Origin: JABCPE02 sp963530615
Lineage (GTDB): Bacteria > Bacteroidota > Bacteroidia > Flavobacteriales > Weeksellaceae
Assembly: GCA_963530615.1 (NCBI GenBank)
Contig: CAUSDX010000003.1
Location: 124,001-188,000 of the forward strand
Length of the DNA stretch: 64,000 bases
Direction of reading: 5' to 3'
The notes beneath the pieces were generated by a model. It had not been told where the DNA came from. It did not search any database and saw nothing but the letters and a program-made list of their open reading frames with translations. The stretch's first letter is position 1. Each line of letters opens with the position of its first letter. The position numbers were made by a program, and so were the translations under genes. Positions 53,215 through 61,293 of the stretch are shown here, one piece after another.

Positions 53215-54423
53215 ATGACAAAGAAAAAAAATATTATGATTGCCTTGTTTTTAAGGAAAAGAAGAAAGAATGAATCCTTTTTCAAATATGCTATTGGGCT
53301 TATTCATCTTTGGTTGGGCTTATTATCCTCAATAGTAATTTGTATTATCTGCTTGACAGGATGCCTTTATGCTTTTAAGAATCAAATCACCGATCTTTAT
53401 AATTATGATAAAGTTTTCCTAAAAACTCATTCTAACTCTATAGACATTGATGAAATCCAAAAATATTTTTCAGAGCAAAATAAAGAGTTAAATCAACTCG
53501 TAATTCCTGATGATAAAGACAGAAGCTGGAGCATTTATTATACTGACAAGAATAATAATTCTCACTTTACTTATTTTGACCCTTATCTTGAAAAGGAATT
53601 GGGTGCAAGTGATGATACACTTGCCCCATTTTTCAGAACCGTTATAGGACTTCATAAAAATTTACTTTTAGGAGATTTCGGTCGCCAAATCGTAGGTATA
53701 TCTGTACTCATATTTTTACTATTATTATTTTCAGGATTAATACTTTGGTTCCCTAAAAAACTAAAATTCTTAAAACAAAGTCTAACTATCAAATTTAATT
53801 CTAAATCCGAAAGATTAAATTATGATTTACACAATGTTTTAGGCTTTTATGCAGGAATATTTTTAACTATCATTGCTATTACGGGGCTTTATATTACTTA
53901 TCCTTGGGTAAAAAATACCATTATTACCTCATTAGGTGGAGAATCTATTCACCAAGTCAAAACAGATTCTACCATACAAAAAGACAACACTTTTGCACAA
54001 CTTATGCAAGATATGCTTGAGCGGCAACATGAAAAATCAGATACAAAATATCCTTCTTTGCCTTTAAGCCAAATTATTCATAAAACCAATCAGCATCTCA
54101 ATTATACAGGAACGCTGTCCATTACAATGCCCAACAGCGAAAACCCACGATATACTATTGTTAAAATCAACTCTGAAAATTGGCTCAATGCCCTACTCCC
54201 TGATGAGATTAGTTTCAACAAAAAAGGAGAACTTAAAACTAAAGATTTATTTTTAGAAAAACCTCTCCATCAACAATTCATTTCCTTATCGCGTCCTCTT
54301 CATACGGGTAAAATTTTAGGATTACCAGGTATTATTTTATATTTTTTCGCATCACTCATTGGATTCATTCTACCCATTACAGGATTTATTATTTGGTGGA
54401 ATAGGGTAAAAAAACAAATATAA
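53215..54423 (+). CDS. PepSY-associated transmembrane protein
   Basis: Inner-membrane protein of 402 residues with four main helices: about 30-52 (LSSIVICIICLTGCLYAF), 159-178, 207-228 and 375-396. It has the family's HLWLGL start and paired His (LIHLWLG, GLHKNLL, DLHNVLGFYAG) that can bind heme. Such proteins are often linked to siderophore-iron reduction, but no TonB receptor is adjacent. Single-gene unit. Confidence 0.85.
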   Translation: MTKKKNIMIALFLRKRRKNESFFKYAIGLIHLWLGLLSSIVICIICLTGCLYAFKNQITDLYNYDKVFLKTHSNSIDIDEIQKYFSEQNKELNQLVIPDDKDRSWSIYYTDKNNNSHFTYFDPYLEKELGASDDTLAPFFRTVIGLHKNLLLGDFGRQIVGISVLIFLLLLFSGLILWFPKKLKFLKQSLTIKFNSKSERLNYDLHNVLGFYAGIFLTIIAITGLYITYPWVKNTIITSLGGESIHQVKTDSTIQKDNTFAQLMQDMLERQHEKSDTKYPSLPLSQIIHKTNQHLNYTGTLSITMPNSENPRYTIVKINSENWLNALLPDEISFNKKGELKTKDLFLEKPLHQQFISLSRPLHTGKILGLPGIILYFFASLIGFILPITGFIIWWNRVKKQI

Positions 54424-54470
54424 ATTAGGTTAAAAAACTCAATTTTAAAATAAAAATCAACAAAATTCCT

Positions 54471-54478
54471 TATTTTTG
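54471..54478 (+). promoter_or_regulatory. Candidate -7 element of ffh
   Basis: TATTTTTGCA, 25 bases before the ffh ATG. No -33 TTG at the usual spacing. Confidence 0.5.
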
Positions 54479-54503
54479 CAATCTATCTAAAATATAGAAC
54501 ACA

Positions 54504-55865
54504 ATGTTTCAAAATTTACAAGACAAATTAGATAAAGCGATTCACAACCTACAAGGAAGAGGTAAAATCACAGAAATCAATGTGGCGGAGACCATTAAGG
54601 AAATACGAAGAGCCTTAGTAGATGCCGATGTAAATTATAAAATAGCAAAAGACCTTACAAAAAGAGTTCAAGATAAGGCCATTGGTCAAAATGTATTAAC
54701 ATCATTGACACCCGGTCAGTTAATGACTAAAATTGTCCATGATGAGCTTGTAGAACTCATGGGAGGCACACAAGAAGGTATCAATCTGACCGGTAAACCC
54801 AGCATTATTCTCATTGCAGGGCTTCAAGGTTCAGGGAAAACCACTTTCTCAGGAAAATTAGCAAATTTTCTAAAAAAGAAAAAGAATAAAAATCCTCTTC
54901 TTGTCGCATGTGATGTTTATAGACCTGCGGCTATTGACCAATTATCAGTATTGGGTGAGCAAACTGGAATCCCTGTTTATAAAGAAATTGAAAATAAAAA
55001 CCCTGTTCAAATTTCCCAAAATGCCATAGAATTTGCAAAACAAAACAAAAATGATGTTATCATTATAGATACTGCTGGGCGACTAGCTATTGATGAGGAA
55101 ATGATGAATGAGATTAGAAATGTTCATCAAGCCATTAAACCCTCCGAAACTCTTTTCGTGGTAGATTCCATGACTGGACAAGATGCCGTAAATACAGCTC
55201 AAGCATTCAACGAAGTTCTAAACTACAATGGTGTCGTTTTAACAAAATTAGATGGGGATACTCGTGGAGGAGCTGCCCTTACGATTCGTTCCGTAGTCAA
55301 TAAACCTATCAAATTCATATCTACTGGAGAAAAGATGGATGCTCTTGACCTCTTCTACCCAGAAAGAATGGCAGACCGAATTCTTGGAATGGGAGATGTA
55401 GTCTCTTTGGTAGAAAGAGCCCAAGAACAATTTGATGAAGAAGAAGCAAAGAAACTCAACAGAAAAATTCAGAAAAATGAATTAGGATTTGATGATTTTC
55501 TCAAACAGCTTCAGATGATGAAGAAAATGGGAGGAATAAAAGACCTCATGGGAATGCTTCCTGGCGTAGGGAAAGTAGTCAAAGATGTAGATATTAACGA
55601 TGACAGCTTCAAACATATTGAGGCTATGATACAATCCATGACTCCCGAAGAGAGAAGAAAGCCAAGCATCATTACCATGTCCAGAAGACAAAGAATCGCC
55701 AAAGGTAGTGGTAGAAAAGTAGAAGAAGTTACCGCTTTAATGAAACAATTTGAGCAGCTCGGTAAAACAATGAAACTCCTTCAAAGTCCACAAGGAAAAC
55801 AATTAATGGCAATGATGAGCAAAGGAGGATTCCCTGGTATGGGAGGAATGCCTTTCGGAAAATAA
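54504..55865 (+). CDS. ffh: Signal recognition particle protein Ffh
   Basis: GTPase that, with 4.5S RNA, targets nascent membrane proteins to FtsY. 453 residues: the N domain to about 90, G domain with GLQGSGKTTFSGKLA (near 107-121), DTAGRLAIDEEMM and TKLDGDTRGGAAL, then the Met-rich M domain that binds RNA and signal sequence and ends GMGGMPFGK. Single-gene unit with terminator. Confidence 0.98.
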   Translation: MFQNLQDKLDKAIHNLQGRGKITEINVAETIKEIRRALVDADVNYKIAKDLTKRVQDKAIGQNVLTSLTPGQLMTKIVHDELVELMGGTQEGINLTGKPSIILIAGLQGSGKTTFSGKLANFLKKKKNKNPLLVACDVYRPAAIDQLSVLGEQTGIPVYKEIENKNPVQISQNAIEFAKQNKNDVIIIDTAGRLAIDEEMMNEIRNVHQAIKPSETLFVVDSMTGQDAVNTAQAFNEVLNYNGVVLTKLDGDTRGGAALTIRSVVNKPIKFISTGEKMDALDLFYPERMADRILGMGDVVSLVERAQEQFDEEEAKKLNRKIQKNELGFDDFLKQLQMMKKMGGIKDLMGMLPGVGKVVKDVDINDDSFKHIEAMIQSMTPEERRKPSIITMSRRQRIAKGSGRKVEEVTALMKQFEQLGKTMKLLQSPQGKQLMAMMSKGGFPGMGGMPFGK

Positions 55866-55873
55866 AGTATACT

Positions 55874-55907
55874 AAAAAATCCTCTCAATTGAGAGGATTT
55901 TTTTATT
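55874..55907. terminator. Bidirectional terminator after ffh
   Basis: AAAATCCTCTC and GAGAGGATTTT form a long stem around an AATT loop centred at 55888, with T and A runs outside. It lies between convergent genes. Confidence 0.88.
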
Positions 55908-55917
55908 TTATCACTAC

Positions 55918-56610
55918 TTATTTAAAAACAAATGCTCCTTCGGAAAAGGCCTTATTTAATTCTATCTTGCTAATCAGCATTACATAAGCAAAATCCTTTT
56001 TTTGAGAAGAAGATTCTATTTTAAAAGGCATAACTAAATTCCCTACCTTACGATGTTCAGAATAGAGAATAGTTTCCTCTTTTTTAATTTCTTTAACCAA
56101 ATAGTATGTCTGCTTGTCAAAAAAATAGATTGTTTTATTGATGTTTTTAGTCAGCTCTATTTTGTATACATCTATATTTCCTACTTTTTCCTCTCCTAAA
56201 AATTCTGCTGTAAAGCCCTTCTGTTCATAATCTATAAAATCTGTATCAAAACTTTCTGGTTTATAACTTGGATATTCTTGAAGTTTATTGGTAGCATAAT
56301 TCATTGCATATCCTTTTTTTCCATCAAAACCTTCTAAAACCTGCTCTTTTTTATTAACCATTACTATTGTTTTGGTAAGATTAGGTCTTGCTTGATAGAT
56401 TTTTACAGGATATTCATCCTTTACTCCCAAAACTAATTTCCCTTGCAGCAAAATGGTGTTCAACAATTTCCATTGAGTCAAGCCTCCCGTTACTTGAATA
56501 TTTTTATCTATAATCTGCTTTGCTGTAATAACAGGAGTTTGAGCAAAAATACCCATTGACAATATCAATGCAAAAACTATATTTATTTTTCTCAAAAATT
56601 TTATTTCCAT
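55918..56610 (-). CDS. LolA-like outer-membrane lipoprotein-sorting protein
   Basis: 230 residues with a signal peptide (NIVFALILSMGIFAQ) and a LolA/LppX-like half-barrel: ITAKQIIDKNIQVTGG near 28-43, then antiparallel strands ending with VMPFKIESSSQKKDF and LNKAFSEGAFVFK. Such proteins carry lipoproteins or lipids across the periplasm; the cargo is unknown. It is convergent with ffh. A TATCTTTG -7-like match at 56706-56699 could start its transcript. Confidence 0.75.
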   Translation of the reverse strand: MEIKFLRKINIVFALILSMGIFAQTPVITAKQIIDKNIQVTGGLTQWKLLNTILLQGKLVLGVKDEYPVKIYQARPNLTKTIVMVNKKEQVLEGFDGKKGYAMNYATNKLQEYPSYKPESFDTDFIDYEQKGFTAEFLGEEKVGNIDVYKIELTKNINKTIYFFDKQTYYLVKEIKKEETILYSEHRKVGNLVMPFKIESSSQKKDFAYVMLISKIELNKAFSEGAFVFK

Positions 56611-56737
56611 ATCTTTATTAACTTAACAAGAATAAAAAAACTTGATTTATCATTATAAAAAAATCAATATTTTTCCACCTTATATTATTTATATCTCACA
56701 AAGATAACATTTTTTATAATATCTCATTTATATATCC

Positions 56738-56745
56738 TATATTTG
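56738..56745 (+). promoter_or_regulatory. Candidate -7 element of the PAP2-eptA operon
   Basis: TATATTTG, a perfect TAnnTTTG, 21 bases before the GTG start at 56767, supporting that start. No -33 TTG at the usual spacing. Confidence 0.5.
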
Positions 56746-56766
56746 AGCGTTTAAAAGCAATTTCAA

Positions 56767-57603
56767 GTGATAAACAAAAAAATAAATTCAAACTTTTCAA
56801 AAGTAACCCCCTATCGCTTAATATTTCCATCAAGTATTATAGGAATGGTTGTTTTATTTTTATACTTTAATAGTGCATTGAATCACAAAGGATACATAGA
56901 TATTCAAGATGAATTATTTCTATACCTAAATGAGAAACTTTCTGTATTCCCACATCTACAAACTAATTTGACACTATTCGGAGATACTCTAATTTTACTA
57001 TCTTTAATCTGTGTTTTATTTCCATTTACCCCAAAAATATGGGAAGCCTTAATCCCTTCTTCTTTATTTTCTCTTCTTTTTTCTCAGATTCCTAAAATGA
57101 TTTTAGCAGTTCCCAGACCTGCAGCTTCTTTGAAACAAGAATTTTATATCATTGGGGAAAAACTTACAGGGCATAATAGTTGCCCCTCTGGACATTCTAT
57201 CACCATTATATCTATTATTTCTGTTTTATTTATTGGTTTTTACCCAAAGGAATTTAGAACAAAAATCTTCTATACAAGCACACTTGTGATGGTGGGAATT
57301 TCCGTTGCTATTACTCGTATAGGAGTAGGAGCTCACTATCCATTAGATGTTTTTTTAGGATGTATCCTGGGATATATTTGTTCTATTTTAGGGATTCTTT
57401 TCACACAAAAATTTTCTCTTTTTCGATGGATTTCTAATCCTAAATTTCTTCCTATCTTCATTACGTTATTCATCATCTGTGCAGGATTATTGATTCATCG
57501 TATCATTCATGAAAATTTGATTGTTTATTATTTTCCTTTAATTAGTTTAGGTATTTCCTTATTCATTATTATTCAAAAATATGTTAGATTTATTAAAAAA
57601 TAA
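56767..57603 (+). CDS. PAP2-family membrane phosphatase (possible lipid A phosphatase)
   Basis: Inner-membrane phosphatase of 278 residues with about six helices. All three PAP2 motifs are intact: KMILAVPRP (K-x6-RP) near 115-123, CPSGHS near 139-144, and TRIGVGAHYPLD (R-x5-H-x3-D) near 181-192. The start is GTG; the -7 element just upstream and the lack of a nearby ATG support it. It overlaps the EptA-like gene by 23 bases. The pairing suggests an LpxE/LpxF-type role, removing a lipid A phosphate on the periplasmic side. The substrate could also be undecaprenyl pyrophosphate. Confidence 0.87.
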   Translation: MINKKINSNFSKVTPYRLIFPSSIIGMVVLFLYFNSALNHKGYIDIQDELFLYLNEKLSVFPHLQTNLTLFGDTLILLSLICVLFPFTPKIWEALIPSSLFSLLFSQIPKMILAVPRPAASLKQEFYIIGEKLTGHNSCPSGHSITIISIISVLFIGFYPKEFRTKIFYTSTLVMVGISVAITRIGVGAHYPLDVFLGCILGYICSILGILFTQKFSLFRWISNPKFLPIFITLFIICAGLLIHRIIHENLIVYYFPLISLGISLFIIIQKYVRFIKK

Positions 57604-59128
57604 CTTTCAGAAATTAAGAGAACCTCTATCTCTTTTTCATTTTGCATTGATAATGGGATTTTTCAATTTTATATTATTCCATTATCCTTTCTTTAACTTT
57701 GTATTTGAAAATATTGATTATCATAATTTTAATGGTATTTTAGCAATTTTCAGTTTAGTAATTTTAATGATAATTGCCAATGCTTTTACTTTTTATCTTT
57801 TTTTCGGTATTTCTAGAAAAATTAGCAAAATATTATTTTCTATTACCTTTATCATCAATTCTATTGCGGTCTATTTCATCAATACTTATGGAATAATTAT
57901 AGACCAAGGAATGGTAAGTAATGTGCTGAATACCAACTATGAAGAATCTGCGAGTTTTTTTTCATGGAAACTCATCTTGTATATTCTTTTTTTAGGAATA
58001 TTTCCGTCTATTTTTATTTTTAAAGCTAAAATTATCAAAGCTAAAATTAAAAGCTACTTTACCACACTTTTTCTTACATTGTTAGCGATTGTCACCATTG
58101 CCTTTATCAATGCAAATAATTGGCTTTGGATTGATAAACATTCTAAGCAATTGGGCGGTTTAGCAATGCCTTGGTCTTATTCCGTTAATACATCTTTACT
58201 ATATATCAGTAAATACAAGCAAAATCAAAAAGAAATATTACTTCCCAATGCAAAAATCAAAAATCAAGAAAAATCAGTCGTAGTTTTGGTTATTGGAGAA
58301 TCTGCGAGAAGCCAAAATTTTTCTCTCTACGGATATGAAAAAAACACCAATCCTCTTCTTTCTAAAACGGAAAATTTATTTCATTTTAATGCTCAATCTT
58401 GTGCTACTTACACCACCGCTGGCGTAAAATGCATTTTAGAGCATAAAAACACCAATGATTTATATGAAATATTACCTAACTACCTTTATCGCAATGATGT
58501 AGAAGTTATATGGCGAACAACAAATGATGGCGAACCACCTCTTCATATAGAAAAATACATACAAGGTGATAAACTACGAAAAGATTGTAAAGGAGAAGAC
58601 TGTCCTTATGATGGAGCCATTTTAACAGGTCTAAAAGAGCAAATTCTATCCAGTAAAAAAAATAAAATATTGATTGTCTTACATTTGGGAACTAGCCATG
58701 GACCTAATTATAATCTTAAATATCCTTCACAATTTGAAATTTTCAAACCTGTATGCACTAGTGTAGAACTTTCAAAATGTAGCTCAGAAGAACTTATTAA
58801 TGCTTATGATAACACCATTATTTATACTGATTATATTTTACACGAAGTCATTGAAAATTTGAAATCGCTGAAAAATTACCAAAAAACAATGCTATTCGTT
58901 TCTGACCATGGGGAGTCTCTCGGTGAAAAAAATCTATACATGCATGGTCTACCTATGAGCATTGCACCAAAAGAACAATTTGAAATTCCTTTTATCGTTT
59001 GGACCGATGGTTCAAGGAAATTAAAACCGCTTAAAAATGTATCGCAAGGACATGTTTTTCATAGTGTTTTGAATTTCCTATCCATAGAAAGCCCTATTTA
59101 TGATGAAGAAAAAAATATTTACAAATAA
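57581..59128 (+). CDS. eptA: Phosphoethanolamine transferase, EptA/Mcr type
   Basis: Inner-membrane enzyme of 515 residues that transfers phosphoethanolamine, typically to lipid A. Five N-terminal helices span to about 185, followed by a periplasmic sulfatase-fold domain. Visible catalytic parts are GESARSQNFSLYGY, the nucleophile Thr region SCATYTTAG, HLGTSHGPNY and VSDHGESLGE. Several Cys (CKGEDC, CTS...CSS) likely form disulfides as in EptA. It overlaps the PAP2 gene, implying coupled translation. Such enzymes lower polymyxin binding; the target here is inferred. Confidence 0.9.
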   Translation: MLDLLKNNFQKLREPLSLFHFALIMGFFNFILFHYPFFNFVFENIDYHNFNGILAIFSLVILMIIANAFTFYLFFGISRKISKILFSITFIINSIAVYFINTYGIIIDQGMVSNVLNTNYEESASFFSWKLILYILFLGIFPSIFIFKAKIIKAKIKSYFTTLFLTLLAIVTIAFINANNWLWIDKHSKQLGGLAMPWSYSVNTSLLYISKYKQNQKEILLPNAKIKNQEKSVVVLVIGESARSQNFSLYGYEKNTNPLLSKTENLFHFNAQSCATYTTAGVKCILEHKNTNDLYEILPNYLYRNDVEVIWRTTNDGEPPLHIEKYIQGDKLRKDCKGEDCPYDGAILTGLKEQILSSKKNKILIVLHLGTSHGPNYNLKYPSQFEIFKPVCTSVELSKCSSEELINAYDNTIIYTDYILHEVIENLKSLKNYQKTMLFVSDHGESLGEKNLYMHGLPMSIAPKEQFEIPFIVWTDGSRKLKPLKNVSQGHVFHSVLNFLSIESPIYDEEKNIYK

Positions 59129-59130
59129 CA

Positions 59131-59160
59131 AAAAAGTCAAGATTTTATCTTGACTTTTCT
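59131..59160. terminator. Terminator of eptA overlapping the 3' end of kdsB
   Basis: AAAAGTCAAGAT (59132-59143) pairs with ATCTTGACTTTT (59147-59158). The second arm encodes the last codons and stop of kdsB on the minus strand, so the hairpin is shared between the eptA terminator and the kdsB coding end. Confidence 0.78.
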
Positions 59161-59891
59161 TTTTCTAAAATCAGCCTTGCTTTCTCTAAATCTTCTGGAA
59201 CATCTATCCCCACACCTACAAAATCCGTTTCTATCATTTTGATTTTCATTCCGTATTCTAAATAACGAAGACACTCTATTTTTTCCGCAATTTCCAAAGG
59301 TTTCATTTCTAATTGGGCAAACTTCAACAACGCATTTTTCCGAAAAGCATAAACTCCAATATGCTTAAAATATTCCACACCTTCTTTATTCCTTGGATAA
59401 GGAATCACCGAACGACTAAAATACAATGCAAATCCCTCTTTGTCTGTAATTACTTTTACATTATTAGGACTTTCCACTTCTTCCTGCTCGGTGAGTTTTA
59501 TTTTTAACGAAGCCAAAGATACTTCCTCATTTCCATCATTATCAAACACTTCTATTAACTGTCTCAACGGCTCAGTTTTTAGAAAAGGCTCATCTCCCTG
59601 CACATTGACTACAATATCACAATCAATATCCTTTACTGCTTCCGCAATGCGGTCGCTCCCCGTCTCATGCTGACCTGTCATTACCGCTTTCCCTCCATTT
59701 TTTATAATTTCATCAAAAATAATTTCAGAATCTGTTGCGACAAAAACCTCATCAAATAATCCTGTTTCTATCACATTCTGGTAAGTTGTTATAATTACCG
59801 TTTTATCTCCTAACATTTGCATTAACTTTGCAGGAAATCTACTCGCTTGATAACGAGCTGGAATTACCGCTATAATTTTATTTTTCTTCAT
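59145..59891 (-). CDS. kdsB: 3-deoxy-manno-octulosonate cytidylyltransferase (CMP-Kdo synthetase)
   Basis: Activates Kdo for lipopolysaccharide core assembly. 248 residues: the nucleotide-binding IPARYQASRFPAKLM is at 10-24, MTGQHETGSDRIAEA near 71-85, VVNVQGDEPF near 95-104 and the conserved KHIGVYAFRK near 171-180. Length is normal. It follows ruvC by 14 bases. The nearby eptA-PAP2 pair also concerns LPS, but on the opposite strand. Confidence 0.96.
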   Translation of the reverse strand: MKKNKIIAVIPARYQASRFPAKLMQMLGDKTVIITTYQNVIETGLFDEVFVATDSEIIFDEIIKNGGKAVMTGQHETGSDRIAEAVKDIDCDIVVNVQGDEPFLKTEPLRQLIEVFDNDGNEEVSLASLKIKLTEQEEVESPNNVKVITDKEGFALYFSRSVIPYPRNKEGVEYFKHIGVYAFRKNALLKFAQLEMKPLEIAEKIECLRYLEYGMKIKMIETDFVGVGIDVPEDLEKARLILEKEKSR

Positions 59892-59905
59892 TTTTCTTAA
59901 TTTGA

Positions 59906-60460
59906 CTATTTTATTCTATCTGGGTTTTGTTTAATAAAACTATCCCAACCTGAATAAGATTCTTCTTTTCCTATCTTCTCTGAATTAAAATGATGACACA
60001 CCGCCACGGCTAAACCATCAGATGCATCTAAATATTTAGTCGGAAATTCTTTAAGAGACAACAAATTCTTCAACATTCCCGCCACTTGCTCTTTACTCGC
60101 ATTTCCGTTTCCTGTAATCGCCATTTTCACTTTTTTCGGAGAATATTCTGTAATGGGAACATCTCGGTAAAGACTTGCTGCCATCGCCACTCCTTGAGCT
60201 CTTCCTAACTTCAACATACTCTGCACATTTTTACCAAAAAAAGGAGCCTCTAAAGCAACCTCATCTGGATGATATTCATCTATCAAAGCTAAAGTTTTTT
60301 CAAAAATATATTTAAGCTTTGTCTCATGATTAGAATATTTTTTTAGAACAAGCTCGTGTATGGAATGAAGCTCCATTTTATTCCCTTTTACAGAAATAAT
60401 CCCAAACCCCATCACTGTAGTCCCTGGGTCAATCCCCAATATAATTTTCTCAAAATTCAT
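59906..60460 (-). CDS. ruvC: Crossover junction endodeoxyribonuclease RuvC
   Basis: Resolves Holliday junctions. 184 residues. The catalytic acidic residues lie in LGIDPGTTVMGFG (Asp), ALEAPFFGKN (Glu) and LDASDGLAVAVCHHFN (Asp and His/Asp). Length is normal for the family. First gene of a two-gene unit with kdsB; ruvA and ruvB are elsewhere. Confidence 0.96.
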   Translation of the reverse strand: MNFEKIILGIDPGTTVMGFGIISVKGNKMELHSIHELVLKKYSNHETKLKYIFEKTLALIDEYHPDEVALEAPFFGKNVQSMLKLGRAQGVAMAASLYRDVPITEYSPKKVKMAITGNGNASKEQVAGMLKNLLSLKEFPTKYLDASDGLAVAVCHHFNSEKIGKEESYSGWDSFIKQNPDRIK

Positions 60461-60586
60461 TAGGTAAAAATAGTGAAAATTTAAAAATAAAAGATGTAAT
60501 TTTTAATAAATTACTTTATTTTTTTAATCTAATATTGTACAAAAAAATTTTTATGCTTATATCTAAGGAACCAAATTTTTCAACCG

Positions 60587-60925
60587 ATGAAAAGTATTTC
60601 TGAAGAACAACAAAAACAAATTATACAATATTTACAAACGAAAAATCTGTTTGAAGATACCACAGTAGAGTTATCTGAGCATTTTGCCAATCATATAAAT
60701 CATCTTATAAGTAAAGGAAAAACTTTTGAAGAAGCCTTTAATGAAACCCAAAATATTTGGTCAAAAGACCTTAAAAACACATGGATTTATGGATTTTATC
60801 AAATTCCTATTATTCAAAAACAAAAAATATCTTCTATACGCAATATTATTCTAAAAAAATCATTAGACTTTTCTATTATTTTATGTCTATTTATTTTTAG
60901 GAATAATGTTTCTTCTAAATCATAA
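60587..60925 (+). CDS. N-terminal part of a frameshifted membrane protein gene
   Basis: 112 residues; the first 70 form a soluble helical region (ISEEQQKQIIQYLQTKNL, ELSEHFANHINHLI) and the ORF ends within a hydrophobic stretch (FSIILCLFIF). I do not recognise the family. The next ORF overlaps by 20 bases in another frame and continues as a membrane protein. Around 60890-60905 the sequence is T-rich; adding one T would fuse the two into one protein of about 220 residues. A biological frameshift, pseudogene or sequencing indel are all possible. Confidence 0.55.
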   Translation: MKSISEEQQKQIIQYLQTKNLFEDTTVELSEHFANHINHLISKGKTFEEAFNETQNIWSKDLKNTWIYGFYQIPIIQKQKISSIRNIILKKSLDFSIILCLFIFRNNVSSKS

Positions 60926-61253
60926 TCATTTTATAAAATTTTATCACTACTATACTTGTTTCATAATAGTGTTGCCTATTATTTCTATACCTATCATATG
61001 GCGGGGCATTCCTTTTAGAAAGAAAATCGTTAGTTCTGAAGATTTATTTAATCCTATAATCATTGGAGCATTTACACTTATCTCAAGTTTTCATATAAGA
61101 CAAAGCATAAACTCTGAATATACCATGCCTTTTAATTCATTGTTTATATTTATAATTCTTATTTTTTGCCAAAATATCTTAACTTTCTATATCATTTTAT
61201 CATCAATTAAATTTAGACAAGATTTCAAATATTTCAAGAATAAAACATCATAA
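60906..61253 (+). CDS. C-terminal membrane part of the frameshifted gene
   Basis: 115 residues with three hydrophobic segments (about 15-32, 48-62 and 74-100) and a basic tail. On its own it would start with ATG inside the previous ORF, without its own leader. Read together with that ORF it gives a plausible protein with a helical N-terminal domain and four membrane helices. Function unknown. A hairpin terminator follows. Confidence 0.5.
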   Translation: MFLLNHNHFIKFYHYYTCFIIVLPIISIPIIWRGIPFRKKIVSSEDLFNPIIIGAFTLISSFHIRQSINSEYTMPFNSLFIFIILIFCQNILTFYIILSSIKFRQDFKYFKNKTS

Positions 61254-61256
61254 AAT

Positions 61257-61292
61257 AAAAAAGGCAATCATTATTTGACTACCTTTTTTTTA
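61257..61292. terminator. Terminator between the frameshifted gene and dnaJ
   Basis: AAAAAGG...TCA pairs with TGA...CCTTTTT through an internal three-base loop, followed by a T run on the plus strand and an A-rich tract on the other side. It serves the plus-strand gene and probably dnaJ. Confidence 0.65.
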
Positions 61293-61293
61293 T

